Shown here piece by piece: positions 1 through 5,318 of a stretch of 6,284 nt of DNA. Location of the stretch: positions 1 through 6,284 of the forward strand of contig QHYA01000054.1 in assembly GCA_003223995.1 (NCBI GenBank), in the 5' to 3' direction. The number at the start of each line of letters is the position of its first letter. The stretch's first letter is position 1. Below the pieces are notes generated by a model. That model worked only from the letters and a program-made list of their open reading frames with translations, was not told the origin of the DNA and ran no database searches. The position numbers were made by a program, and so were the translations under genes. The DNA is from Acidobacteriota bacterium. GTDB lineage: Bacteria; Acidobacteriota; Polarisedimenticolia; QHYA01.

Positions 1-209
1 GAATCGTTCGCGAAGCAGGTTTCGAGGCGGCCTGTTCGGCACTTGGGCCAGCTCGCAACAACAGCTGGTCGCTGTTCTGGCTGTTCCGGGACACGCTCAG
101 CGAGGAGATGACCGCCCTGCGAGACAGCTATCGCCTCTCACCTCTGGCGAGAGGCCTGCTCGCGTACAGGGTCAAGCGGCGCCTCCGGACCTCACTGAAG
201 GAAGCCTGA
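1..209 (+). CDS. C-terminal fragment of an unidentified protein, possibly a polysaccharide deacetylase
   Basis: The frame beginning at base 3 is open from the window edge to a TGA at 207-209, giving the last 68 residues of a protein whose start lies outside. Third codon positions are mostly G or C, which supports real coding. The fragment opens with IVREAGFEAACSALG, contains a tryptophan/phenylalanine patch (SWSLFWLFRD), and ends in a basic helix-like tail rich in Arg and Lys. The opening resembles the 'LLREAGFRAA' strand near the C-terminus of NodB-type polysaccharide deacetylases found in exopolysaccharide clusters. That would suit the neighbourhood, but the resemblance is weak and no catalytic residue is included. 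It converges on the UDP-glucose dehydrogenase gene with 23 bp between stop codons. Coding status is fairly secure; function is a guess. Confidence 0.55.
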   Translation, partial: IVREAGFEAACSALGPARNNSWSLFWLFRDTLSEEMTALRDSYRLSPLARGLLAYRVKRRLRTSLKEA

Positions 210-232
210 TGCGACCCGCCTGAGGATCGCGA

Positions 233-1534
233 TCATCTCCCCACGCAGACGTAGCGGAACCCCAGCCTGCGGATTTCCTGGGGGTCGTAAACGTTGCGTA
301 GATCCACGAGGACCGGCTGGCGCATGACTGTCTTGAGCCGGCGAAGGTCCAGGTTCCTGAACTGGTTCCATTCGGTCGCGAGGACGAGGCAGTCGGCTCC
401 ATTGGCCGCGTCGTATTCGTCCTTGCCGCAGTCCAGGTCGGGGATGACTTGCTGCGCGCCGGGCATTGCGACCGGATCATAGGCCCTCACCGAGGCGCCC
501 CTCGCCACGACGGCGCGGATGATCTTCAGCGACGCTGACTCACGCACGTCGTCGGTCTCTGGCTTGAAGGATAACCCCAGCACAGAAAGCCGCTTCCCTT
601 CGAGACCCTCGCAGGCGCCTGAGATCTTCTCCACCATGAGGTCGCACTGACTCTCGTTCACCTCGATGGCTGCGCCAACAATCCTCAGGTCGAGAGCGTT
701 TTCGTGCGCCGTTTCCACGATCGCTCGGGTGTCTTTTGGAAAGCAGGAGCCCCCAAAACCGGGGCCGGGATGCAGGAACTTCCCCCCGATCCGCTTGTCG
801 AGACCCATTCCTCGGGCGATCGCGTGGACGTCGGCCCCGACCTTCTCACAGAGACGGGCGAGCTCGTTGATGTAGGAGACCTTCACGGCAAGAAAGGCGT
901 TGGAGGCGTATTTGATCAGCTCTGCAGAGGCGAGGTCGGTCACGATGAATGGGGTCTCGATGAGATAGAGGGGCCGGTAGAGGTCCTTGAGGATGGCCGC
1001 AGACTGCTCGTCCTCAGCTCCGATCACGATCCGGTTGGGCCGCATGAAGTCCTCGATCGCCGAGCCTTCGCGCAGGAACTCGGGGTTCGAGGCGACCGAG
1101 AAGGGAATGTCTTCACGCAGGCGCCTGGCGACAGCCTGCCGGATCTTCGCACCCGTGCCGACAGGGACGGTGCTCTTGGTGACGATCACCTTGTACGAGG
1201 TCATGGCCTCCGCCACCGACTCCGCCACCTGCATGACCGCCGAGATGTCCGCACGTCCGTGATGAGGGTCCTGGGGTGTCCCAACGGCGATGAAGACGAC
1301 CAGCGACTCGTCCACCGCCCGGTGGATGTCGCACGAGAAGGTCAGCCTCCCCGACCGGACGTTGCGCTCCACCAGCGACTCCAGACCCGGTTCGTAGATC
1401 GGGACCTTCCCTGTGCGAAGAGCATCGATCTTTGCCGCATCGCTGTCGACGCAGTGCACCCGGACGCCGAACTCCGCAAAGCAGGCGCCGCTGACGAGTC
1501 CAACGTATCCGGTTCCGATGATGCTGATGTTCAT
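233..1534 (-). CDS. ugd: UDP-glucose 6-dehydrogenase
   Basis: This cytoplasmic enzyme oxidises UDP-glucose to UDP-glucuronate with two NAD+, supplying uronic acid donors for surface polysaccharides. From the ATG at 1534 it is 433 residues, the usual size. Domains in order: N-terminal Rossmann fold with GTGYVG at 7-12 and Asp30 after the second strand; STVPVGTG at 121-128; the ASNPEFLREG segment at 148-157; a central helical dimerisation domain with Lys208 and Asn212; the catalytic loop GFGGSCFPKD with nucleophile Cys264 and Asp268; and a C-terminal UDP-binding domain containing GLSFKPETDDVRESAS (320-335). Spacing of Lys208, Asn212, Cys264 and Asp268 matches characterised bacterial enzymes, so it should be active. 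A longer reading from 1561 adds nine residues (MVPSREEGS), but 1534 puts the Met directly before the first beta strand and has a good ribosome-binding site. The start overlaps the stop of the upstream epimerase gene (ATGA), indicating translational coupling. Last gene of the five-gene operon. Confidence 0.97.
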   Translation of the reverse strand: MNISIIGTGYVGLVSGACFAEFGVRVHCVDSDAAKIDALRTGKVPIYEPGLESLVERNVRSGRLTFSCDIHRAVDESLVVFIAVGTPQDPHHGRADISAVMQVAESVAEAMTSYKVIVTKSTVPVGTGAKIRQAVARRLREDIPFSVASNPEFLREGSAIEDFMRPNRIVIGAEDEQSAAILKDLYRPLYLIETPFIVTDLASAELIKYASNAFLAVKVSYINELARLCEKVGADVHAIARGMGLDKRIGGKFLHPGPGFGGSCFPKDTRAIVETAHENALDLRIVGAAIEVNESQCDLMVEKISGACEGLEGKRLSVLGLSFKPETDDVRESASLKIIRAVVARGASVRAYDPVAMPGAQQVIPDLDCGKDEYDAANGADCLVLATEWNQFRNLDLRRLKTVMRQPVLVDLRNVYDPQEIRRLGFRYVCVGR

Positions 1535-2490
1535 GCTCCCTTCCTCTCTCGAAGGTACCAATCGAGGAACGGACGGATCCCCTCCTCCACCGTGAACCGG
1601 GGGCGGTAGCCGATCAGCTCAGCGGCCCGCCGGATGTCCGCCCAGGTCTGCTCGACGTCTCCCGGCTGGGCGGGCAGCACACGGACGCGGGCGGGCTTGC
1701 CCAGCCCGTTCGAGATCAGCTCGATCAGCTCCGCCAACGTGGTCGTCCGAGATTCTCCAAGGTTGATGATCTCGTACCCCTCGATCCGGTCGATGCAGAA
1801 CATCAGGGCTTCCGTGATGTCGTCAATATAAGTGTAATCGCGCCGGCTCGATCCGTCGCCGAACTGTGGCACCTCTTCCCCCCGGTCGATCAGCCTCGTG
1901 AACTTGTGGATCGCCATCTCGGGCCTCTGGCGGGGGCCGAAGACGGTGAAGAGTCTGAGGGCCCAGAAGTGCAGGCCGTGGAGGTGGTGGTAGGTGTAGC
2001 CGAGCAGCTCGCCCGCCTTCTTCGTCGCTGCGTACGGGGACACGGGATGATCGACGCTGTCCTTTTCGGAGAAGGGGACCTTCCTGTTGTTTCCGTAAAC
2101 CGAAGAGGACGATGCGAACAGAAAGCGGCGGGTCCCCTGCCGGCGGCAGGCCTCCAGCAGGAGAGCCGTGCCGCGCACGTTGACGTCCTGATAGAGCAGC
2201 GGCTTTTCGATCGAGGGGCGTACCCCCGCCCGGGCCGCCAGATGCACGAGGACATCCGGATCTTCCTCGCGCAGGACATCTTCGACGAGTCGCTCGTCAC
2301 GGATGTCCCCTTCCACGAGGTGGAACAGCGGGCTGCTCCGGGCGGCTGCGAGGTTCCGGCGCTTGATGGCCGGATCGTAGAAGTCATCGAAGAGGTCGAG
2401 ACAGGTGACCTCCCGGCCAGCGGCGAGAAGCCGGTCGATCAGGTGCGAGCCGATGAAGCCCGCGCCACCTGTCACGAGGATCTTCCCCAT
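1531..2490 (-). CDS. NAD-dependent sugar epimerase, probably UDP-glucuronate 4-epimerase
   Basis: A 319-residue extended short-chain dehydrogenase/reductase. The dinucleotide-binding motif GGAGFIG is at 8-14, with Asp32 ending the second strand. A serine run followed by VYG (127-133) supplies the catalytic Ser, and YAATK (Tyr153, Lys157) is the YxxxK pair. The segment FGPRQRPEMAIHKF (184-197) followed by GDGSSRRDYTYIDD (211-224) is typical of UDP-glucuronate 4-epimerases, in which an Arg of the RP motif (here Arg189) contacts the sugar carboxylate. The expected reaction is UDP-glucuronate to UDP-galacturonate in the cytoplasm. The adjoining UDP-glucose dehydrogenase, which makes the substrate, strongly supports this. 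A UDP-glucose 4-epimerase or a UDP-glucuronate decarboxylase is less likely, but sequence alone cannot exclude other 4-epimerase substrates. The start has a Shine-Dalgarno sequence in the 10-bp gap after mlaD, and the 3' end overlaps ugd by 4 bp. Confidence 0.9.
   Translation of the reverse strand: MGKILVTGGAGFIGSHLIDRLLAAGREVTCLDLFDDFYDPAIKRRNLAAARSSPLFHLVEGDIRDERLVEDVLREEDPDVLVHLAARAGVRPSIEKPLLYQDVNVRGTALLLEACRRQGTRRFLFASSSSVYGNNRKVPFSEKDSVDHPVSPYAATKKAGELLGYTYHHLHGLHFWALRLFTVFGPRQRPEMAIHKFTRLIDRGEEVPQFGDGSSRRDYTYIDDITEALMFCIDRIEGYEIINLGESRTTTLAELIELISNGLGKPARVRVLPAQPGDVEQTWADIRRAAELIGYRPRFTVEEGIRPFLDWYLRERKGA
1538..1545 (-). promoter_or_regulatory. Ribosome-binding site of ugd, decides the start
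   Basis: On the minus strand AGGAAGGG lies just before the ATG at 1534, with the AGGA core seven bases from the start codon. It lies inside the last codons of the epimerase gene. It supports 1534 over the in-frame ATG at 1561. Confidence 0.7.
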
Positions 2491-2492
2491 GG

Positions 2493-2499
2493 CCTTCCT
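2493..2499 (-). promoter_or_regulatory. Ribosome-binding site of the epimerase gene
   Basis: AGGAAGG on the minus strand fills most of the 10-bp gap between the mlaD stop (2501-2503) and the epimerase ATG (2488-2490), with AGGA five bases from the start. The same AGGAAGG core precedes ugd. With no room for a promoter in the gap, the epimerase must be translated from an mRNA shared with mlaD or from a promoter inside mlaD. Confidence 0.65.
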
Positions 2500-2500
2500 G

Positions 2501-3661
2501 TCAGGGGATGGGGGTGGGCGCCGGCTGCGGCGGGGGCGGCTGCTGCTCTCCCTTCTGTCTCTGCTTTGCCCCCTTCTTCTGGTAGTGGTGCATCAGCCCC
2601 TTCCCGACCTTGCTCCCGCGGATTCCCGCAACGACATCGCTGAGGCCTTGATAGACCTCGGGATTGTTGATCAGCGCTCCCAGCGAGCCTTCCCCCTTGT
2701 CGATCTTTTCCAGGATGGATGCCATCGAGGAGGTCGATCTCTTGAGATCGGAGCTGATCTGTCGCGAGAACTCCTCGTCGTAGAGCAGCTTCGACAGCAG
2801 GCCTTTGCCGTTCCGGATCTGCTCGAGGACCGAGCGCAGCTCCGCGACGCTGGATTTCAGCTCGGTGATGGCCTGCTGCCCCTCCCCCCCCTCCTTCAGC
2901 AAGGCCCCGAGAGCGCCTTCGTTGTTGCTGATCCTCTCCATCACGACCCTCAACCGTTCCGCGGAGCTTCGCACCGACTCGAGTGTGCTGCGCGCGTACT
3001 CCCGGTCCGTGATGAGCTGTCCGAGCAGTCCCTCGCCTCTGTTGATCTTGCCTAGCACGTTCCTTGCTTCGGCGAAGGTGTCCTTGACGTTCGCGAGCCC
3101 CTCCTGGCCGAACTCCGGGTCCTTGATCATCTGCCCCAGCAGCCCCTCGCCGCGCTCGATCGGCGCGAGGATCTCGTTCAACTTCGCGGTCATCTCGCTG
3201 AGGTTCTCCGCGGCCGAGGCGCCCGCTTCGAAGAGCCCTGCCTGCTGCTCCGGCGGTATCAAGGAGTCTTCCGGCAGCGCGGGACTGTTGGGATCGCCGG
3301 GGGTGAGATTCACCAGCCTGTCGCCGGAGAGGACCTGAAGGAACGTCAGCGAGGCCCGGGTCCCTTGCCGGACGCGGCCGGCATACTTCCGGTCCACGGC
3401 GAGGAGGACGGGAATTCCCTCCCGCTCCGGATCGGTCGGCAGCTCGATCGACTCGACGCTTCCCACCTGCACGCCGCTCATGTAGACCGGCGAGCCCACC
3501 CGGAGCCCGACCACCTGCCTGAAGTTCGTAATGTACCGCGTCTTCGGCGAGAACATCCGGCTCTGGCTTCCGATGACGAGAATCGCACCCGCCAGGAGGA
3601 CCAGCGCGAGAGAGATCACGACTCCGACCGCTGCCGCCCGGCTCGCCTGCCTGTCATTCAC
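2501..3661 (-). CDS. mlaD: MlaD-like MCE-domain lipid transport protein with repeat-bearing C-terminal region
   Basis: Periplasmic, membrane-anchored component of an Mla/MCE lipid transporter, expected to form a ring on the MlaE permease and bind phospholipid. From the GTG at 3661 it is 386 residues. A short basic N-terminus leads to one transmembrane helix (about 11-31). The MCE domain spans about 40-120, with the typical VVGLRVGSPVYMSGVQVGSV stretch and the closing SGDRLVNLTPG strand. Residues 145-167 look helical, and from 168 a unit with an Ixx(G)xG(x)LGxLL core repeats every 38 residues. The tail is basic (about 358-371) and then proline-rich (375-386). This makes it about twice as long as E. 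coli MlaD (183 residues) and closer to MCE proteins with long helical C-terminal regions. An upstream in-frame reading to 3733 lies wholly inside mlaF and is unlikely. The GTG has a GGAGG eight bases upstream, and the start overlaps the mlaF stop by 8 bp. Direction of lipid transport cannot be told from sequence. Confidence 0.92.
   Translation of the reverse strand: MNDRQASRAAAVGVVISLALVLLAGAILVIGSQSRMFSPKTRYITNFRQVVGLRVGSPVYMSGVQVGSVESIELPTDPEREGIPVLLAVDRKYAGRVRQGTRASLTFLQVLSGDRLVNLTPGDPNSPALPEDSLIPPEQQAGLFEAGASAAENLSEMTAKLNEILAPIERGEGLLGQMIKDPEFGQEGLANVKDTFAEARNVLGKINRGEGLLGQLITDREYARSTLESVRSSAERLRVVMERISNNEGALGALLKEGGEGQQAITELKSSVAELRSVLEQIRNGKGLLSKLLYDEEFSRQISSDLKRSTSSMASILEKIDKGEGSLGALINNPEVYQGLSDVVAGIRGSKVGKGLMHHYQKKGAKQRQKGEQQPPPPQPAPTPIP
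2591..3160 (-). repeat. Five in-frame 38-residue (114-bp) tandem units in mlaD
   Basis: Units begin at residues 168, 206, 244, 282 and 320 of MlaD, an exact 38-residue period with no insertions. Cores read IERGEGLLGQMIKDPEF, INRGEGLLGQLITDREY, ISNNEGALGALLKEGGE, IRNGKGLLSKLLYDEEF and IDKGEGSLGALINNPEV. Each core is followed by about 20 residues of helix-like sequence; the second half of the fifth unit has diverged. Repeats with a GEGxLGxLL-type core are known from the C-terminal regions of other MCE-family proteins. The units have diverged at DNA level, so this is an old protein repeat and not a recent tandem duplication. Confidence 0.9.
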
Positions 3662-4400
3662 GTGACACCCCTCCCCCGGCCAGGAAGGCCAGCAGCCTCT
3701 CCTCGCCGCTCCTGCGAGCGCTCTCAAAATCACCCACGAAGTTGATGCGACCGTCGCAGAGGAACGCGATCCTGTCGCCGATGACCCTCGCGGACTGGAT
3801 GTCGTGGGTCACCACCACGCTGGTCACCCGGAGCTGCCTCTGCATGCTGCGGATCAGCTCGTTGACCGACATCGCGGTGATCGGGTCGAGTCCGGTCGTC
3901 GGCTCGTCGTAGAGGATCCCCTGGGGCTCCAGCGCGATCGAACGGGCCAGGGCGACGCGCTTCTTCATCCCTCCGGAAAGCTCCGAAGGCATCTTCTCCT
4001 CCACCCCCTCCAGCTCGACGAGCGCGAGCTTCTCCCGGACGCGCTCGCGGATCTCTTCCTCCGGGAGGTCTGTGTGCTCCCGGAGGGAAAACGCGACGTT
4101 CTCGAAGACGTTCATGGAGTCGAACAGCGCGCCTCCCTGAAACAGCATCCCGACCCTCTTGCGGACCTCGACCAGCTCTTCCTCGTCCAGGTCGGACACC
4201 CTGGTGCCATCGACATAGACCTCCCCCGCGTCGGGGCGAATCAGCCCGATGGCGTGGCGGAGGAGCACGGACTTGCCGGAGCCGCTGCCTCCCAGAACGA
4301 CCAGGGTCTCACCGAGCAGCACGTCCAGATCGACACCGGTTAGCACGCGGTTCGTTCCAAAGGATTTCTCCACGCCCGCGAAGCGGATGAACGCGCTCAA
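3654..4400 (-). CDS. mlaF: MlaF-like ABC transporter ATPase
   Basis: Cytoplasmic ATPase that drives the MlaE permease, 248 residues, within the family's usual length. All nucleotide-binding motifs are intact: Walker A GGSGSGKS (37-44, Lys43), Q-loop Gln88 in the MlaF-typical FQGGALFDSMNVFENVAF stretch, signature LSGGM (141-145), Walker B ILYDEP with catalytic Glu166, D-loop GLD (170-172) and H-loop His199. The GALFDSMNVFENV form of the Q-loop region and the LSGGMKKRVALAR signature separate it from generic importers and place it with MlaF. The start is TTG at 4400, overlapping the mlaE stop as TTGA. No good Shine-Dalgarno sequence is visible before it and the next in-frame ATG is far inside the domain, so translation probably depends on ribosomes finishing mlaE. 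The 3' end overlaps mlaD by 8 bp. No mlaB (STAS protein) gene is present nearby. Confidence 0.95.
   Translation of the reverse strand: MSAFIRFAGVEKSFGTNRVLTGVDLDVLLGETLVVLGGSGSGKSVLLRHAIGLIRPDAGEVYVDGTRVSDLDEEELVEVRKRVGMLFQGGALFDSMNVFENVAFSLREHTDLPEEEIRERVREKLALVELEGVEEKMPSELSGGMKKRVALARSIALEPQGILYDEPTTGLDPITAMSVNELIRSMQRQLRVTSVVVTHDIQSARVIGDRIAFLCDGRINFVGDFESARRSGEERLLAFLAGGGVSRE
3670..3674 (-). promoter_or_regulatory. Ribosome-binding site of mlaD, decides the GTG start
   Basis: GGAGG on the minus strand, inside a G-rich run at the end of mlaF, lies eight bases before the GTG at 3661. The nearby ATG at 3658 is in another frame that stops after about 13 codons, so GTG is the best-supported start. 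Confidence 0.7.
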
Positions 4401-5149
4401 AGCCGAATGAACAGCTTTGCCAGAAAGAAGTTGGAGATGAAGATGCAGATCGCCGTCACCACGACCGTGTTCCGCGTCGCCCGCCCCACCCCCTCCGCAC
4501 CTCCCGTCGCGTTCAGGCCGTTGTAGCAGGAGATGACGGCGATGAACATGGCGAAGAACGGGGTCTTCCCCAGCCCGCGGAAGATGTCGGAGACCAGCAC
4601 CGTGCTCCAGACCTGCTGCAGGTAGAACTCCACCGTCTGACCGATCTCTGTCACTGCCATGACCATCCCTCCCAGCACGCCGATCGTGATCGCCAGGATC
4701 GTCAGGACCGGCACCATGATCAGCAGCGCCACCAGTCTCGGCACGACCAGCTTCTTGACCGGGCTTGCGCCCAGTGCCCGGAGAGCGTCCACCTGCTCGG
4801 TGACGTTCATCGAGCCGATGTCCGCGGTGATCCCCGCCCCGACGCGCGCCGCCAGCATCAGCGCCGTCAGGACCGGGCCGAGCTCCAGGACGATCGACAT
4901 GCTCACCAGCTTCGCGACGTAGATCCTCGCGCCATACGCCGCCAGCGAATAGGAGGTCTGCACGGCGATCACCATTCCGGTGAAGAGGAGGGTGACGAGG
5001 ACGATCGACAGGGACATGACTCCCAGATGGTAGAGCTCGTTGAGAATCAGGCGGAATTCGTACGGGCGGCGGAGCAACATCCTGAGCGCCTGCCAGCAGA
5101 GAGCACCTGCTCCCCCAATCGATTCGAACGCGCTCCTGAGAGGGTTCAT
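4397..5149 (-). CDS. mlaE: MlaE-like ABC lipid transporter permease
   Basis: Inner-membrane permease of the Mla/MCE lipid transporter, 250 residues, usual for the family. After an amphipathic N-terminal segment, hydrophobic helices are visible at about 44-66, 87-107, 136-165, 195-210 and 226-247. The family hallmark EQVDALRALGASPVKKLVVPR (118-138) is the cytoplasmic coupling region that contacts the ATPase, and GLNATGGAEGVGRATRNTVV (211-230) is the second strongly conserved block. It is the first gene of the minus-strand operon and overlaps mlaF by 4 bp. The ATG at 5149 has no recognisable Shine-Dalgarno sequence, while a promoter-like pair just upstream would start the transcript within one or two bases of it. 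Assignment to MlaE is secure. The plant and actinobacterial homologues (TGD1, YrbE) share the same fold and are excluded mainly by context. Confidence 0.95.
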   Translation of the reverse strand: MNPLRSAFESIGGAGALCWQALRMLLRRPYEFRLILNELYHLGVMSLSIVLVTLLFTGMVIAVQTSYSLAAYGARIYVAKLVSMSIVLELGPVLTALMLAARVGAGITADIGSMNVTEQVDALRALGASPVKKLVVPRLVALLIMVPVLTILAITIGVLGGMVMAVTEIGQTVEFYLQQVWSTVLVSDIFRGLGKTPFFAMFIAVISCYNGLNATGGAEGVGRATRNTVVVTAICIFISNFFLAKLFIRL

Positions 5150-5156
5150 CGGACCC

Positions 5157-5186
5157 AGACTAAGGCAGCCTTTCGAAAGCCGTCAA
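5157..5186 (-). promoter_or_regulatory. Candidate sigma-70 promoter of the mlaE operon
   Basis: Reading the minus strand, TTGACG (5186-5181) matches five of six -35 bases. After an 18-bp spacer comes TAGTCT (5162-5157), which keeps the first, second and last bases of TATAAT. Transcription would start near 5149-5151, at or within two bases of the mlaE ATG, giving a leaderless or nearly leaderless message. That agrees with the absence of a Shine-Dalgarno sequence. The -10 match is only moderate. Confidence 0.4.
5170..5179. promoter_or_regulatory. 10-bp palindrome within the mlaE promoter spacer, possible operator
   Basis: CTTTCGAAAG is a perfect palindrome placed inside the 18-bp spacer between the candidate -35 and -10 boxes of the mlaE promoter, a usual position for a repressor or activator half-site pair. 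Ten bases can arise by chance, and no regulator is encoded nearby. Confidence 0.25.
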
Positions 5187-5193
5187 GGCGGCG

Positions 5194-5290
5194 AGCGCCC
5201 CTGGGCGGCGCTGTTATTATTCTCTCTGGGACGACGTCCCGATGGCCTCGGTCGTTTTCCGACTGTGGAGCGAGCGGGAGCTGGTCCCGC
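5194..5290. repeat. Three short inverted repeats in the divergent intergenic region
   Basis: Three hairpin-forming sequences follow one another: AGCGCC/GGCGCT (5194-5199 with 5207-5212, 7-base loop), GGGAC/GTCCC (5228-5232 with 5236-5240, 3-base loop) and GCGGGA/TCCCGC (5274-5279 with 5285-5290, 5-base loop). The last two would lie in the leader of the glycosyltransferase mRNA if it starts near 5227. The first is followed by a T-rich stretch on the + strand, but no + gene ends before it, so it is not assigned as a terminator. Short GC stems are frequent in GC-rich DNA. Confidence 0.35.
5212..5220 (+). promoter_or_regulatory. Candidate extended -10 promoter for the glycosyltransferase gene
   Basis: TGTTATTAT fits the extended -10 pattern TGnTATAAT, with five of six -10 bases matching. 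It is the most AT-rich spot in an otherwise GC-rich region. No -35 box is found at the proper distance (5192-5197 reads CGAGCG), as is common for extended -10 promoters. Transcription would begin near 5227, leaving a leader of about 90 bases before the GTG at 5319. Confidence 0.35.
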
Positions 5291-5307
5291 GCAGGCGCAA
5301 GCGCGTT

Positions 5308-5311
5308 GGAG
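5308..5311 (+). promoter_or_regulatory. Ribosome-binding site favouring the GTG at 5319
   Basis: GGAG lies seven bases before the GTG at 5319. The other in-frame GTG codons at 5367 and 5388 have no comparable site at normal spacing, although 5388 lies right before the first conserved strand of the protein. Confidence 0.5.
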
Positions 5312-5318
5312 ACATTTC

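Noticed and set aside
704..1609. Long + strand open frame opposite ugd
   Set aside because: Antisense shadow in GC-rich DNA; the minus strand encodes an intact UDP-glucose dehydrogenase with all catalytic residues.
1906..3055. Long + strand open frames opposite the epimerase and mlaD
   Set aside because: Low-complexity, Arg/Pro/Leu-rich translations with no domain, antisense to secure genes.
5194..5226. GC hairpin followed by a T-rich stretch, terminator-like on the + strand
   Set aside because: No + strand gene ends upstream, the T tract is interrupted, and the T-rich part is better explained as a -10 element.
5040..5318. N-terminal extension of the glycosyltransferase frame back to a TTG at 5040
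   Set aside because: It would overlap the start of mlaE on the opposite strand for more than 100 bp, has no family similarity, and would bury both candidate promoters.
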